A DNA stretch of 64,000 bases from Rhizobium esperanzae (GCF_014197615.1 NZ_JACIFY010000015.1:62001-126000), one strand, 5' to 3'; positions 1-10,480 are shown, counted from the stretch's first letter. Notes: a model not told the origin generated them from the letters alone. A program made the numbers and translations.

Positions 1-2200
1 CGGAGGCTGCGTCGTCATAATCATAGAGCAGGATCAGATCGATGTCGGACCCGGCCGTCAGCTCGAAGCTGCCGAGCTTGCCCATGCCGGCAACCGCGAT
101 TCGCCCGCCTGGATAGTCGCCGTGGGCGGCCCGCATCTCGCTCACCACGGCATCGAGCGCGGCAGCGATGATAAGGTCGGCGAGATGGGTGAAGGCGCGG
201 GCGGCCATCTGGCCGTTGATTGCTCCCGTCAGCAGGCGGATGCCGATCAGGAAACGCTGCTCGGCGGCGAAGATGCGCAGCCGGTCGAGCACTTCCTCAT
301 AATGGCGCGCCTGGACAAGTGAGCCCTTCAGCCGTTCGCCGAGATAATCGCGGGTCGGCAGCTCGGCCATCAGGCCGGGATCGAGCATGCCGTCGAAGAC
401 ATGCGGCCTGGCGGCGATCACCTCGGCAAGCCGGGGTGCTGAGGACATGATGTTGACGATCAGCGACAGCAATGCAGGATTGCTGCCGAGCAGCGAAAAG
501 AGCTGGATGCCGGCGGGAAGGCCCGAGATGAAGCTGTCGAAACGCAGCAGTGCCTCGTCGGCGCGCTTGCTTTCCCCGAAGACGCGCAAAAGCTCCGGCG
601 CGAGCTCCGTCAGCCTTTCGCGCGCCTCGACCGATTGCGTTGCACGATAGCGGCCATAATGCCAGGTGCGGATGATGCGGGAAATGTCGGACGGCCGGGT
701 GAAACCCAGTCTCTTCAGCGTCTCCAGCGTATCCGGATCGTCGCCCTGGCCGGTGAAGACCAGGTTTCCGGTGTCGGTGGAAAGCTTGCTCTCCTGTTCG
801 AAGAGATGCGCATAACGCCGCTCCACCGTCTTCAGCACGCCGACCAGCCGCTCGGCGAAGCTTGGCGTATCGGTAAAGCCCATCATGAAGGCGATGCGCT
901 TCAGATCGGCATCGGTCTCCGGCAACAGGTGGGTCTGCTCGTCGTGCACCATCTGGATGCGATGCTCGACATCGCGCAGGAACCAGTAGGACTCCGTCAG
1001 TTCGTCACGGGTCTCGGCGTCGATCCATTTCGCCTTGGTGAGTTCACCGAGCGTCTCCTCCGTCGCCCGCCCGCGCAGGGCCGGCATGCGGCCGCCGGCG
1101 ATCAGTTGCTGCGTCTGGACGAAGAATTCGATCTCGCGGATGCCGCCGCGGCCGAGCTTGACGTTATGGCCTTTGACCGCGATGGCGCCATGGCCCTTAT
1201 GCGCATGGATCTGCCGCTTGATCGAATGAATATCCGATATTGCCGCATAATCGAGATATTTGCGGAAGACGAAAGGCGAAAGCCCTCGCAGGAAAGCGCC
1301 GCCCGCTGCCAAGTCGCCGGCAACGGCGCGCGCCTTGATGAAGGCGGCCCGCTCCCAATTCTGGCCCCTGCCCTCATAATAGATCATCGCCGCATCGACC
1401 GGGATCGCCAGCGGCGTCGAGCCGGGATCGGGACGCAGTCTGAGATCGGTGCGGAAGACGTAGCCGTCGGCGGTGCGCTCCTGCAGGATACGCACCAGCC
1501 GGCGCATCATCCGGGGGAAGATTTCGATCGCGTCATCGGGATCGGGCACGATGCCGGCCTCTTCGTCGAAGAAGACGACGAGATCGATATCGGAGGAATA
1601 GTTGAGTTCGCAGGCGCCGAGTTTGCCCATGCCGAGCACGATCAGCCCCGAGCCGTCGCTGGGAGCCGCTGGATCCCGCAGCTTGAGCTTTCCTCCCTCA
1701 TGCGCCGACAGCAGCAGATGGTCGATCGCAGCCGCAACCGAAGCTTCGGCAAGCTCGCTCAGCCAGGCCGTCGTCGCCCGCCCGTCGAAGATGCGCGCGA
1801 GATCCGCGAGCGCGACGAGTAAGGCGACCTTGCGCTTGATGATGCGCAGCTTGGTCATCACCGCCGATTCCGCCGGTGCGGCGCCGTCGCCATCCGGCCG
1901 CCAGCAGCCGCGCGCTTCGGCGACCAGCGCCTCGATCTGCGGTTCCAGCGGCTGCGCGATGGCGCCGGCGAGGACGGCCGGATCGCGATTGACGATTTCG
2001 CGCAGATAGGGCGACAGCGTCAGCGCCGCCGCGATGAAATCGCGCAGCGGACCTTCCGTCTTCAGCATCACAGCCACCGACGGCTCGCTTTTGCCGGCCT
2101 CCTGAAGGTCGGCCAGCGCCAGCTTCAGCTCCGCCTGGCTCAGCGGCCGCAGCAGTCCTTCGGCCACATCCTTCAGGCCATGCGTCGATTTCGTCAGCAT
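1..2200 (-). CDS. glnE: Bifunctional glutamine synthetase adenylyltransferase / adenylyl-removing enzyme, N-terminal 733 residues
   Basis: GlnE adenylylates glutamine synthetase when nitrogen is abundant and removes the AMP when it is scarce, under PII control. Reading the minus strand from ATG at 2200 (GGGAGAG ribosome site 3-4 bases upstream; no earlier ATG before an in-frame stop) gives an N-terminal nucleotidyltransferase domain with GMGKLGACELNYSSDIDLV, the adenylyl-removase half. The second, adenylyltransferase half begins near the window edge with GMGKLGSFELTAGSDIDLIL. Both Gly-Ser/Asp-x-Asp catalytic signatures are intact. The family is usually about 980 residues, so roughly the last 250 codons lie outside the window. 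The gene follows a sensor kinase gene on the same strand after 135 bp, so it may be read through from it. Confidence 0.95.
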   Translation of the reverse strand, partial: MLTKSTHGLKDVAEGLLRPLSQAELKLALADLQEAGKSEPSVAVMLKTEGPLRDFIAAALTLSPYLREIVNRDPAVLAGAIAQPLEPQIEALVAEARGCWRPDGDGAAPAESAVMTKLRIIKRKVALLVALADLARIFDGRATTAWLSELAEASVAAAIDHLLLSAHEGGKLKLRDPAAPSDGSGLIVLGMGKLGACELNYSSDIDLVVFFDEEAGIVPDPDDAIEIFPRMMRRLVRILQERTADGYVFRTDLRLRPDPGSTPLAIPVDAAMIYYEGRGQNWERAAFIKARAVAGDLAAGGAFLRGLSPFVFRKYLDYAAISDIHSIKRQIHAHKGHGAIAVKGHNVKLGRGGIREIEFFVQTQQLIAGGRMPALRGRATEETLGELTKAKWIDAETRDELTESYWFLRDVEHRIQMVHDEQTHLLPETDADLKRIAFMMGFTDTPSFAERLVGVLKTVERRYAHLFEQESKLSTDTGNLVFTGQGDDPDTLETLKRLGFTRPSDISRIIRTWHYGRYRATQSVEARERLTELAPELLRVFGESKRADEALLRFDSFISGLPAGIQLFSLLGSNPALLSLIVNIMSSAPRLAEVIAARPHVFDGMLDPGLMAELPTRDYLGERLKGSLVQARHYEEVLDRLRIFAAEQRFLIGIRLLTGAINGQMAARAFTHLADLIIAAALDAVVSEMRAAHGDYPGGRIAVAGMGKLGSFELTAGSDIDLILLYDYDDAAS

Positions 2201-2335
2201 GCGCTCTCCCTGGCTTTCGGCGGAAGGAGCGACCACGTCGAATCGCAGTTCGCGTCCTCGATCGACATTAAACTAGGATCTTGGCGCAAAACCGCCAATA
2301 CGCGATTCAGCCGATCGTATTTCCGCGGAAGACAA

Positions 2336-3745
2336 TCAGGCAGCCTTGGCCGGAAAAATCATGCTGACCGTCAGTCCGCGCTGTTCGGGCTTGTCGGGAT
2401 CGGTGTCGGAGAGCTCCAGCCGGCCGTTGTGCAGTTCCATGACGGCCTCGACCAGGGAAAGACCGAGCCCCGTGCCGGGCTTCGAACGGCTTTCGTCGAG
2501 GCGCACGAAGCGCTTCACCACGTCGTCGCGCCGTTCGGCCGGCACCCCCGGCCCATGGTCGGCCACCGACAGGCAGATACCGTCCGGGCGGCGGGCAAGC
2601 TTCAGCGACACGATGCCCGCCCCTTCCGTATCGGAGGAATATTTGATCGCATTGTCGAGCAGGTTGAAGATCGCCTGGCCGATCAGCTCGCGATTGCCCT
2701 GCACCTCGACACCGGGCTCGACGCTGGCGCTGAGGCCAAGCCCGGCTTCCTCGGCCGCCGGCTCGTAAAGCTCGGCGCTGTCGGAGACGATCGCCGAAAG
2801 CTCGACCGGCGACATCTCGGCGGCGACCGATCCTGCCTCGACGCGGGAGATCATCAGCAGCGCGTTGAAGGTGCGGATCAGCTGGTCGGATTCGGAAATG
2901 ATGCCTTCGAGCGCCGTGCGCCGCGTCTCGCCATCGCCGAGATCAAGCGCATCGGCCGCCTTGTTGCGCAGCCGCGTCAGCGGCGTCTTGAGATCGTGGG
3001 CGATATTGTCGGAGACCTGCCGCAGGCCTTCGTTCAACTTTTCGATGCGCTCCAGCATGGTATTCAACGACATCGACAGGCGGTCGAATTCGTCGCCGGA
3101 GCCACCCACCGGCAGGCGCTGCGACAGGTCGCCGGCCATGATCTTCTTGCTCGCATCCGACATGCGGTCGATGCGTTTCAGCGCATTGCGGCCGATGGCG
3201 AACCAGATGATGATGGCGCCAAGCCCCATGATCGCCAAGGCGACCATCAGCGCCTGGCGCACCAGCAGGCGGAAACGCTCGGGATCGCCGAGGTCGCGGC
3301 CGATCAGGATCCGCAAGCCGTTGTCGAGCACGAAGATATTGGCGATCGCCTTGTGGCGGCGCTCGACGCCGCTGTCGGTATAACGCTGGTAGCTGAAGGG
3401 CGCCGAGGCCCAGCCGATTTCCTCGAAAACGCCGGGCTGCACCGAGGCGACGTTGCCGGCGAGAATATCGCCCGAGGGGCCGGCGATAACGTAGAGATTG
3501 GCGCCCGGCTGACGGGCGCGCCGCTCCATCGTGCGCAGCAGAAGGTTCATGCCGCCGCTATCATAGGCGCGCTGCACCTGCTCCACCTCCTGCTTGACGG
3601 CGTCGCGGATCTGGCCGGTGAGCAGCCGTTCCGACATCGCCGTCACATAGAAGACGAGCGTTGCGGCACAGATGGCGAAAAGCAGGATATAGAGTGCCGA
3701 AAGGCGGACTGCGGTGGACTTGAAGAGAACCCGGAAGCGGCTCAT
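2336..3745 (-). CDS. Membrane sensor histidine kinase of an OmpR-type two-component system
   Basis: A 469-residue sensor kinase that should phosphorylate the regulator encoded just upstream. Residues about 14-36 and 164-184 are membrane helices bracketing a periplasmic sensor domain of about 125 residues. HAMP follows (185-240), then a HisKA box with phospho-His250 in DNIAHDLKTPLTRLR, an N-box near 355-375 (LLDNAIKYSS) and G-boxes GPGVP and GTGLGLSL. Its start overlaps the regulator's stop by four bases (ATGA), so the pair is translationally coupled. The association with degP just upstream suggests an envelope-stress input, but the ligand cannot be read from the sequence. Confidence 0.92.
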   Translation of the reverse strand: MSRFRVLFKSTAVRLSALYILLFAICAATLVFYVTAMSERLLTGQIRDAVKQEVEQVQRAYDSGGMNLLLRTMERRARQPGANLYVIAGPSGDILAGNVASVQPGVFEEIGWASAPFSYQRYTDSGVERRHKAIANIFVLDNGLRILIGRDLGDPERFRLLVRQALMVALAIMGLGAIIIWFAIGRNALKRIDRMSDASKKIMAGDLSQRLPVGGSGDEFDRLSMSLNTMLERIEKLNEGLRQVSDNIAHDLKTPLTRLRNKAADALDLGDGETRRTALEGIISESDQLIRTFNALLMISRVEAGSVAAEMSPVELSAIVSDSAELYEPAAEEAGLGLSASVEPGVEVQGNRELIGQAIFNLLDNAIKYSSDTEGAGIVSLKLARRPDGICLSVADHGPGVPAERRDDVVKRFVRLDESRSKPGTGLGLSLVEAVMELHNGRLELSDTDPDKPEQRGLTVSMIFPAKAA

Positions 3746-4488
3746 CCGTCGTCCTTGATCATGTACCCCGCGCCCCGAATGGTCTTCAGGAGCGGCTGGC
3801 TGTAATCCTTCTCGATCTTCGAGCGCAGGCGCGAAACATGGACATCGATGACGTTGGTCTGCGGGTCGAAGTGATAATCCCAGACGTTTTCGAGCAGCAT
3901 GGTGCGGGTCACCACCTGGCCGGCATTCTTCATCAGATATTCGAGCAGGCGGAATTCGCGCGGCTGCAGCAGGATCTCCTTGCCGCCGCGGCGCACCTCA
4001 TGCGAGAGCCGGTCGAGTTCGAGATCGGCGACACGATAGACGACATCCTGGTCCGGCGTGCCCTTGCGGCGGCCGAGCACCTCGACGCGGGCCAGCAACT
4101 CGCTGAAGGCATAGGGCTTCGGCAGGTAGTCGTCGCCGCCGGCGCGAAGGCCGGTGACGCGGTCATCGACCTGGCCGAGGGCGGAGAGGATGAGAACGGG
4201 GGTATGGATGGCCTTGCGGCGCAGCTCACTGATGACGGAGAGCCCGTCCCGGCGCGGCAGCATGCGGTCGATGACGATGACGTCGTAGGTGTTTTCCGAC
4301 CCCATGAACAGGCCGGCCTCGCCGTCGCTGGCGTGATCGGCGACGATGCCCGCCTCGCGAAAGGCTTTCGTGAGGTAGACGGCGGCTTCGAGATCATCTT
4401 CGATGATGAGAATCTTCATGCGGCCGACATTACCCACCGGCTGCGTTTCGGCAAGGCTCAAAGCATCTTCCTGCGGGCCGGCGCTCAT
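3742..4488 (-). CDS. OmpR/PhoB-family response regulator
   Basis: A DNA-binding response regulator paired with the kinase downstream. The receiver domain has the acidic pocket (IIEDD), phospho-acceptor Asp in YDVIVIDRMLP, and KPYAFSELLAR around the conserved Lys. The C-terminal winged helix is of OmpR type (REFRLLEYLMKNAGQVVTRTML, then NVIDVHVSRLRSKIE). Two starts compete. ATG at 4419 gives the standard N-terminus MKILIIEDD but has no ribosome site. ATG at 4488 has AAGGA seven bases upstream and adds 23 residues with normal codon use; I use 4488. It lies 75 bp after degP, separated by a strong hairpin. Confidence 0.9.
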   Translation of the reverse strand: MSAGPQEDALSLAETQPVGNVGRMKILIIEDDLEAAVYLTKAFREAGIVADHASDGEAGLFMGSENTYDVIVIDRMLPRRDGLSVISELRRKAIHTPVLILSALGQVDDRVTGLRAGGDDYLPKPYAFSELLARVEVLGRRKGTPDQDVVYRVADLELDRLSHEVRRGGKEILLQPREFRLLEYLMKNAGQVVTRTMLLENVWDYHFDPQTNVIDVHVSRLRSKIEKDYSQPLLKTIRGAGYMIKDDG

Positions 4489-4518
4489 CGCGATCATCCT
4501 TGAAAGGTCAGAAGAATC

Positions 4519-4548
4519 GAGCCGCGCGGAGTTTCCTCCGCACGGCTC
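4519..4548 (-). terminator. Hairpin terminator downstream of degP
   Basis: Between the degP stop and the response-regulator start, arms GAGCCG (4519-4524) and CGGCTC (4543-4548) pair, extended inward by GCGGAG/CTCCGC around a tiny loop. On the minus strand the hairpin is followed by GATTCTTCT, a weak U-tract. It is probably an intrinsic terminator or attenuator separating degP from the two-component pair. Confidence 0.6.
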
Positions 4549-4563
4549 CTGTTTTCTCGAAGG

Positions 4564-6165
4564 TCAGCCCTGGCTGTTGATCGGAAGGGCGACGAAGCGG
4601 CTTCCTTCGCTGGACTGGATCTGGAACAGCGCACGGGTGCGGCCGTCCTTCTTGGCCTGGTTCAGCACCTTGACGATATCGGCGGCGGTGGAGACTTCCT
4701 GGTTGTTGACCGAGGTGATCTTCTCGCCTTCCTTGATGCCCTTGTCGGCAGCGTCGGAATCCGGGTCGATGCCGGTGATCGCCAGGCCCTTGCCGTCGTC
4801 GGAGGGACCGACCGTCAGGCCGAGATCGGCAAGCGCCTTTTCGGACGCCGGCGTCTCGGGCTGCTGCGGCTGGTTGTTGTTGTCGTCGGCATTCGCATCC
4901 TTCTGGTCGGCCGGCAGCGTGCCGAGTTCGACGGTGAGCGACTGGGCCTTGCCGGCGCGCCAGACCGAAAGCTCGGCCTTGCTGCCCGGCTGCATCGCGC
5001 CGATGCGGCGGCTGAGATCACGGGCATCCTTGATCGTTTCACCGTTCAGCGCCGTGACGACATCGCCGGCCTTCATGCCGGCCTTGTCACCCGGCGATCC
5101 GGCCTGCGGGGCGACGACGAGGGCGCCGCTTGGCTCGGACAAGCCGATGGATTCGGCGATGTCCTTGGTCACCGGCTGGATCTGGACACCCAGCCAGCCG
5201 CGCGAAACCTGGCCGTCCTTCATCAGATCGGCGACGACATCCTTGGCGGTGGAGGCCGGAATGGCGAAGGCGATGCCGACGCTGCCGCCGGACGGCGAGA
5301 AGATCGCGGTGTTGATGCCGACGACTTCGCCGCTGAGGTTGAAGGTCGGGCCACCGGAGTTGCCGCGGTTCACTGCGGCATCCACCTGCAGGTAATCGTC
5401 ATAGGGACCGGAGCCGATATCGCGGCCGCGAGCCGAGACGATGCCGGCTGTGACCGTTCCGCCGAGACCGAAGGGGTTGCCGACGGCGACGACCCAGTCG
5501 CCGACGCGGACATTGTTGTCATCGGCCCAGTTGACGTAGGTGAACTTCTTGCCCTTGCCGTCGACCTTCAGGACAGCCAGATCGGTGCGCGGATCCTTGC
5601 CGATCAGCTTGGCATCGAGCTCGGTGCCGTCATTCATGACGGCGACGAAGGCCTGGCCATCGGAAACGACGTGGTTGTTGGTGACGATGTAGCCGTCTTC
5701 GGAGATGAAGAAGCCGGAGCCTTGAGCGACCGGGCGCAGACGGCCCTTGCCGCCGGGGCCATTCGGGCCGCCCGGGCTACCGGGGCCGTTCTGGCCGAAG
5801 CGGCGCTGATGGCCCTGCTGGTCATTCGGCTCCTGGCCGAACTGCTTGAAGAAGCGCTTCAGCGGATGATCGTCGGGGAGATCGTCGAAGCCGCGGCCAT
5901 TAAAGTCGAAGGAGAAGCCGTCATTATTGTCGGAGACGGGATTGACGCGGTTTTCGACGCGAACCGAAACAACGGCCGGGGAAACGGCATCGACGACATT
6001 GGCGAAGCTCGGGACGGCAGGCGCCTGAACCTTCACGGCTTCAGCATAAGACTTGGTGATTTCGAGCGGTACGCCGGTTGCAAGCACAGCGGCTGCGATA
6101 CCGGCAACGGTAGAAGCCTTGAGCACCGTGGCGAGGGACGGACGTCCGTTGAAATTCTTAAGCAT
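4564..6165 (-). CDS. degP: Periplasmic serine protease Do (DegP/HtrA)
   Basis: A 533-residue periplasmic protease-chaperone that degrades misfolded envelope proteins. An N-terminal hydrophobic stretch (about 15-41, ending SYA) is a signal peptide. The trypsin-like domain carries the full triad: His165 (NNHVV), Asp195 (DPRTDLAVLKV) and Ser270 (NRGNSGGP). Two PDZ domains follow (about 315-400 and 440-525). A Gly/Pro/Asn/Gln-rich insertion (about 110-142) sits before the protease core, where HtrA proteins have a flexible loop. AAGG lies seven bases upstream of the ATG. The gene sits between the cyc operon and the two-component system, an order I recall from other Rhizobiales. Confidence 0.96.
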   Translation of the reverse strand: MLKNFNGRPSLATVLKASTVAGIAAAVLATGVPLEITKSYAEAVKVQAPAVPSFANVVDAVSPAVVSVRVENRVNPVSDNNDGFSFDFNGRGFDDLPDDHPLKRFFKQFGQEPNDQQGHQRRFGQNGPGSPGGPNGPGGKGRLRPVAQGSGFFISEDGYIVTNNHVVSDGQAFVAVMNDGTELDAKLIGKDPRTDLAVLKVDGKGKKFTYVNWADDNNVRVGDWVVAVGNPFGLGGTVTAGIVSARGRDIGSGPYDDYLQVDAAVNRGNSGGPTFNLSGEVVGINTAIFSPSGGSVGIAFAIPASTAKDVVADLMKDGQVSRGWLGVQIQPVTKDIAESIGLSEPSGALVVAPQAGSPGDKAGMKAGDVVTALNGETIKDARDLSRRIGAMQPGSKAELSVWRAGKAQSLTVELGTLPADQKDANADDNNNQPQQPETPASEKALADLGLTVGPSDDGKGLAITGIDPDSDAADKGIKEGEKITSVNNQEVSTAADIVKVLNQAKKDGRTRALFQIQSSEGSRFVALPINSQG

Positions 6166-6188
6166 TGGAGCACCTTCTCTTGTTCTTA

Positions 6189-6199
6189 GTTCTCAGAAC
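6189..6199. promoter_or_regulatory. Short perfect palindrome in the degP leader
   Basis: GTTCTCAGAAC is an 11-base perfect inverted repeat (one-base centre) about 24 bases upstream of the degP start. An extra GTTCT half-site adjoins it at 6182. On the minus strand a CCTATAT sequence lies about 30 bases further upstream and could be a -10 element. A role as an operator for degP is inference only. Confidence 0.3.
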
Positions 6200-6360
6200 C
6201 GGCGGCGCCGGATCAGTCGATGAATGAAGATATAGGACGCCGCACCTTACTGCGAACTGTCCGGCCAATGAAAAGTTGGTAATGTTTGCTTCCCTCGGAT
6301 ACGCGCAGCAGACTTCACCGGGCACGGCCCGGCCGAATGAGCAAATTGCCGCTCAATCGA

Positions 6361-6816
6361 TTATTTTTTCAGAAGCTCGCTCAGTTTCGCCTGCTCGTCG
6401 GCCGTCAGCTTGCTGCCGGTCGGCTTGCCTGACCGCCTGCGTGCAAAGAGGAGCAGCGACAGCCCGCCGGCAAGCGCCAGCAGCGCCGGGGCGCCCCAGA
6501 GCAGCACGGTCTTCATGCCGACACGCGGCTTCAGGAGCACGAACTCGCCGTAGCGCGAGACGATATAGTTCAAGACCTGATCGTCGCTGTCGCCGTCGGT
6601 GATGCGCTCACGCACCAGCAGGCGCAGATCCTTGGCCAGATCGGCGTTGGAATCGTCGATCGACTGATTCTGGCAGACCATGCAGCGCAGTTCGGCCGAA
6701 AGGGCGCGGGCGCGGGCCTCCAGCGCCGGGTCGGCCAGCACCTCGTCGGGATTGACGGCGAAGGCGGGTGCGGCCATCAGCATCAATGCGAAAACCAGGA
6801 AGAGACGCCGCATCAT
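6361..6816 (-). CDS. cycL: Cytochrome c-type biogenesis protein CcmH/CycL
   Basis: A thiol-disulfide protein that keeps apocytochrome c haem-binding cysteines reduced for haem attachment in the periplasm. The 151-residue product has a signal peptide ([20 protein letters not shown]), the redox motif [10 protein letters not shown] with Cys45-x2-Cys48, and one C-terminal membrane helix (about 103-125). The ATG overlaps the cycK stop (AATGATG), so translation is coupled and a longer upstream reading is unnecessary. It is the last gene of the cycHJKL operon. Confidence 0.94.
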   Translation of the reverse strand: MMRRLFLVFALMLMAAPAFAVNPDEVLADPALEARARALSAELRCMVCQNQSIDDSNADLAKDLRLLVRERITDGDSDDQVLNYIVSRYGEFVLLKPRVGMKTVLLWGAPALLALAGGLSLLLFARRRSGKPTGSKLTADEQAKLSELLKK

Positions 6817-8801
6817 TCCGCCGGCTCCAACACTGTCTGCGCGGGTTTTGCCTTCCTTCGCGGCGCGCCGACGCGCAGGCGGCGGTCGCTGAGCGAGACG
6901 AGGCCGCCGAAGGCCATGAGCACTGCTCCGCCCCAGATGCAGAGAATGAACGGCTTCCACCAGATGCGCACGACGATGCCGCCGTCCTTGGTGGCGTCGC
7001 CGAGCGAGACGTAGAGCTGGCTCAATCCGAAGGTCAGGATGCCGGCTTCCGTCGTCGGCATCTGGCGGGCGGTATAGAGGCGTTTGGCCGACCAGGTATC
7101 GGCGACGGTGACACCGGCGCGCCGGACGGTGAAGTGGCCGCGCTCCTCGGTGTAGTTCGGCCCCCTGCCCGCCTGCATGCCGTCGAAATTGAGGCTGTAG
7201 CCGCCGGCATCGGCGGTCTCGCCGGGCTTCATCTCGATGACGTGCTCGGTCTGGAAGGTCGTGACCGCGACGATGCCGAGCACGGTGACGCCGAGCCCGG
7301 CATGGGCGAGTGCCGTGCCGAAGGCCGAACGCGGCAGGCCGGTCAGGCGGCGCCAGGCGACGGAGCCCGCCACCTTGCCGATACCGGCGCGATACCAGAG
7401 ATCGGCAATGGCGCCGAGAATCAGGAACAGCCCGGCGGCCAGCCCGAGCACCGACAGCACCGGACCGCCATGTTCGATATAGAAGAAGGCCACCGCGGCA
7501 AGAAAGGCCAGGCCTGCAACCACATAGAGCCGCTGCAGGGCGCCGAGCAGATCGCCGCGCTTCCAGGCGAGCAGCGGCCCGAAAGGCACGATGACGATCA
7601 GCGGCGCCATCAGCAGGCCGAAGGTCAGATTGAAGAAGGGCGGCCCGACGGAAATCTTGTCGCCGGTGATCGTTTCCAGCAGCAGCGGATAGAGCGTGCC
7701 TGTGAGAACCGTGCCGCAGGCGACCGTCAGGATCAGATTGTTGACGACGAGCGCCCCCTCACGCGAAATCGGCGCAAACAGCCCGCCGGCCGAAAGCCGC
7801 GGCGCGCGAAAGCCGAAGAGCGACAGCGCCCCGCCGATGAAGATCAACAGGATGCAGAGAATGAAGACGCCGCGGCTCGGATCGCTGGCAAAGGCATGCA
7901 CCGAGGTCAGCACGCCGGAGCGTACGAGGAAGGTGCCCATCAGCGACAGCGAGAAGGTGAGGATGGCGAGCAGCACCGTCCAGATCTTCAGCGCCTCGCG
8001 CTTTTCCATGACGAGGGCCGAATGCAGCAACGCAGTGCCGGCCAGCCACGGCATGAAAGAGGCATTTTCCACCGGATCCCAGAACCACCAGCCGCCCCAG
8101 CCGAGCTCGTAATAGGCCCAGTAGGAGCCCATGGCGATGCCGAGCGTCAGAAAGGTCCAGGCGGCCAGCGTCCACGGCCTGACCCAGCGGGCCCAGGCGG
8201 CGTCGATGCGGCCTTCCAGGAGCGCGGCGACGGCAAAGGAGAAGCAGACGGAGAAGCCGACATAACCGAGATAAAGCAGCGGCGGGTGGATGGCCAGGCC
8301 GATGTCCTGGAGGACGGGGTTGAGATCGCGGCCCTCGGCCGGCGCCGGATCGAGCCGCAGGAAGGGATTGGAGGTCAGCAGGATGAACAGCGTGAAGGCG
8401 ACCGAAATCCAGGCCTGCACGGCCAGTACATTGGCCTTCAGCGTCTCCGGCAGATTGCGGCCGAAGACGGCGACCAGGGCGCTGAACAGCGTCAGGATCA
8501 GCAGCCAGAGCATCATCGATCCCTCGTGATTGCCCCAGACGCCGGAATATTTGTAGATCAGCGGCACCAGCGAATGCGAATTCTCCCAGACGTTTTCGAC
8601 CGAGAAGTCCGAGACGACATGGGCATAGGTCAAGACGCCGAAGGAGAAGGCGACGAGCGCAAACATCGCCAGCGAGCCGATCGTCGCCACATCCATCATC
8701 GCCCGGTCGTGGCGGCGGGCTCCCATCACCGGCACGATGGAAAGAATGAGCGCCGTTGCGAGCGCCAGCACCAGTGCGTAATGGCCGATCTCGATGATCA
8801 T
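6813..8801 (-). CDS. cycK: Haem lyase subunit CcmF/CycK
   Basis: An integral membrane component of the cytochrome c haem lyase that accepts haem from CcmE and, with CcmH, attaches it to apocytochrome c. The 662-residue length is normal for CcmF. Multiple membrane helices surround the WWD signature at about residues 234-247 ([16 protein letters not shown]); histidines in HEGS (about 92) and IHPP (about 172) match the family's conserved haem-related positions. The start is the ATG at 8801, which overlaps the cycJ stop by four bases. Confidence 0.96.
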   Translation of the reverse strand: MIIEIGHYALVLALATALILSIVPVMGARRHDRAMMDVATIGSLAMFALVAFSFGVLTYAHVVSDFSVENVWENSHSLVPLIYKYSGVWGNHEGSMMLWLLILTLFSALVAVFGRNLPETLKANVLAVQAWISVAFTLFILLTSNPFLRLDPAPAEGRDLNPVLQDIGLAIHPPLLYLGYVGFSVCFSFAVAALLEGRIDAAWARWVRPWTLAAWTFLTLGIAMGSYWAYYELGWGGWWFWDPVENASFMPWLAGTALLHSALVMEKREALKIWTVLLAILTFSLSLMGTFLVRSGVLTSVHAFASDPSRGVFILCILLIFIGGALSLFGFRAPRLSAGGLFAPISREGALVVNNLILTVACGTVLTGTLYPLLLETITGDKISVGPPFFNLTFGLLMAPLIVIVPFGPLLAWKRGDLLGALQRLYVVAGLAFLAAVAFFYIEHGGPVLSVLGLAAGLFLILGAIADLWYRAGIGKVAGSVAWRRLTGLPRSAFGTALAHAGLGVTVLGIVAVTTFQTEHVIEMKPGETADAGGYSLNFDGMQAGRGPNYTEERGHFTVRRAGVTVADTWSAKRLYTARQMPTTEAGILTFGLSQLYVSLGDATKDGGIVVRIWWKPFILCIWGGAVLMAFGGLVSLSDRRLRVGAPRRKAKPAQTVLEPAE

Positions 8802-9280
8802 TGCGTCGCCTTCGCTTCCTGTCCCTGGCCTTCTGCCCCTTGGCCTTCCTTCCACAGCCCCTGCTGCTTCAGCCTGTCGGCGACATCCTTCGGCATGTAG
8901 GTCTCGTCATGCTTGGCAAGCACGGTGTCGGCGATGAAGACGTTCGTGCCTGGTGTAAACATGCCTTCGGTGACAACCCCCTGCCCCTCGCGGAAGAGAT
9001 CGGGAAGAATGCCGGTATATTGAACCTTCACGGCATTGGGACTGCCGTCGGTGACGGCAAATTCCACCGTCGAGCCGGTGCCGCGCACGACGCTGCCCTC
9101 GCCGACCAGCCCGCCGAGCCGGATGCGGGTATCCGGCGCCACCGGCGTCTTTGCCAGATCGGCCGGCATGTAGAAATAGGCGACCGACTGGCTGAAGGCG
9201 AACATGACCAGCAGCACGGCGGCGGCGATGAAGCCCATGCCGCCCGCTATCACCGCCAGCCGCTTCTGCTTGCGCGTCAT
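8798..9280 (-). CDS. cycJ: Haem chaperone CcmE/CycJ
   Basis: A membrane-anchored periplasmic chaperone that covalently binds haem delivered by CcmC and passes it to CcmF. It has 160 residues, with an N-terminal membrane anchor (about 9-30), an OB-fold domain and the haem-binding motif [10 protein letters not shown] with His124 and Tyr128 in the HxxxY arrangement. The C-terminus is Gln/Gly/Glu-rich. The stop overlaps the cycK start and the start overlaps the cycH stop (ATGA), showing tight operon coupling. Confidence 0.96.
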   Translation of the reverse strand: MTRKQKRLAVIAGGMGFIAAAVLLVMFAFSQSVAYFYMPADLAKTPVAPDTRIRLGGLVGEGSVVRGTGSTVEFAVTDGSPNAVKVQYTGILPDLFREGQGVVTEGMFTPGTNVFIADTVLAKHDETYMPKDVADRLKQQGLWKEGQGAEGQGQEAKATQ

Positions 9281-10455
9281 TGTGCCGATCCTTCCGTGGT
9301 CAGCCCGAGCTCGCTGGCAAGCGCCAGCAATTGCTTGCGCTGCTCGCTCTCTGCCGGAAAAGCAGCAAGCCCGCGCTTCAGCGCGCCGGCTGCGCGATCC
9401 TTATCGTTCAATACGGCGTAAGAGCGGACGAGCCGCATCCAGCCTTCGAAATTGTTCGGATCCGCACTGAGCTTGGCATCGAGGCTCTCGACCATGCCGC
9501 GGATCATCTGCTGCCGGTCGCCAGTGCCCATATTCTCCGCCGCCGCCACATCTTGCTGGCTGGGGTTACCAAGAGCCCCCGGGTTGCCAAGGGCACTCGG
9601 ATTGCCGGGAACTGCCGGAACGGCACTCGGAGCAGCCGGAGCGCCGCCGTTCATGGCGATATGGTCGTTGACCAAGGGCAGCCAGGGCGCATCGGCCGGC
9701 GATTGTTTCGCCAGCGCCTCGAATGCCTGGCGCGCCTCATCGGAGCGTCCCGCCTGCTCCATGCTGAGGGCGATATAAAAGCGGGCGCGCGGATTGTCGG
9801 GTTCCAGCGTCAGCGATTGTTCCAGCACCTGACGCACCTCCTCGGTCACGACGCCGTCGGAGACCGCCATCAGCGTTTCGGCGAGGCCGTCGAGCCGGAC
9901 CGGGCTCGGGCCGAGAAGCCGGATGGCACTGCGGTAGGCCACCTGCGCGTCGTTGACGCGCATGGTGCGGAGATAGATCGGCGCCAGCACGTCCCAGCCC
10001 TTGCCGTCATCGGGCTTCTCAGCCAGATGGCGTTCCGCTTTGGCGATCAGCACCGCCACATCGTTGCCGGGATTATCAAGCCGCGCTTGCAGCGGCTGCG
10101 ACGGCAGGTCCGGCCTGCCCGTCGTCAAATAAAGACAGAGCCCGAGAACCGGCAGAAGCAGGAGCACGAAGGCTTCGGTGAAACGGTGATGCCGCGCGGC
10201 TTTCGGCGCCTGCCCCGGTTCACCAGCGGAGACGGCGATCAGCCGCCGGCCGATTTCGGCCCTGGCATAATCGGCCTCTTCCGGCGTGATCAGTCCACCA
10301 TCGAGATCGCGGTCGAGTTCGCGCAACTGGTCGCGATAGACCGCCGCCTCGCCCGCACGGCTATTTTCCGCCGCCTTCGCTCCACGCAGAAGGGGGTAAA
10401 GCAGGATGGCGGCGACGAGCGCCGTCAGAGCGGCAACGAGAATCCAGAACAGCAT
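9277..10455 (-). CDS. cycH: Cytochrome c biogenesis protein CcmI/CycH
   Basis: CcmI presents apocytochrome c to the haem lyase. The 392-residue protein has two N-terminal membrane helices (about 3-21 and 96-112) with a cytoplasmic loop between ([20 protein letters not shown], typical of CcmI), then periplasmic TPR-like helices. A low-complexity stretch (about 275-305) has repeated Gly-Asn-Pro and Ala-Leu-Gly-Asn-Pro units. It is the first gene of cycHJKL and overlaps cycJ by four bases. Confidence 0.93.
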   Translation of the reverse strand: MLFWILVAALTALVAAILLYPLLRGAKAAENSRAGEAAVYRDQLRELDRDLDGGLITPEEADYARAEIGRRLIAVSAGEPGQAPKAARHHRFTEAFVLLLLPVLGLCLYLTTGRPDLPSQPLQARLDNPGNDVAVLIAKAERHLAEKPDDGKGWDVLAPIYLRTMRVNDAQVAYRSAIRLLGPSPVRLDGLAETLMAVSDGVVTEEVRQVLEQSLTLEPDNPRARFYIALSMEQAGRSDEARQAFEALAKQSPADAPWLPLVNDHIAMNGGAPAAPSAVPAVPGNPSALGNPGALGNPSQQDVAAAENMGTGDRQQMIRGMVESLDAKLSADPNNFEGWMRLVRSYAVLNDKDRAAGALKRGLAAFPAESEQRKQLLALASELGLTTEGSAQ

Positions 10456-10480
10456 ATCGGCCCAAATACGTGAAGCGGGC

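Noticed and set aside
635-1822. Plus-strand open frame of 395 codons
   Set aside because: It lies opposite glnE, whose domains are intact on the minus strand; the product has no family features.
2180-3805. Plus-strand open frame of 541 codons
   Set aside because: It overlaps the sensor kinase on the opposite strand and reads as Arg/Gly/Ala/His-rich shadow.
6295-6345. CCGGG/CCCGG hairpin between degP and cycL as a terminator
   Set aside because: Short stem and no U-tract on either strand; too weak to call.
6768-8900. Plus-strand open frame of 710 codons
   Set aside because: It is opposite cycK; composition is Gln/Gly/Arg-rich and no ribosome site is present.
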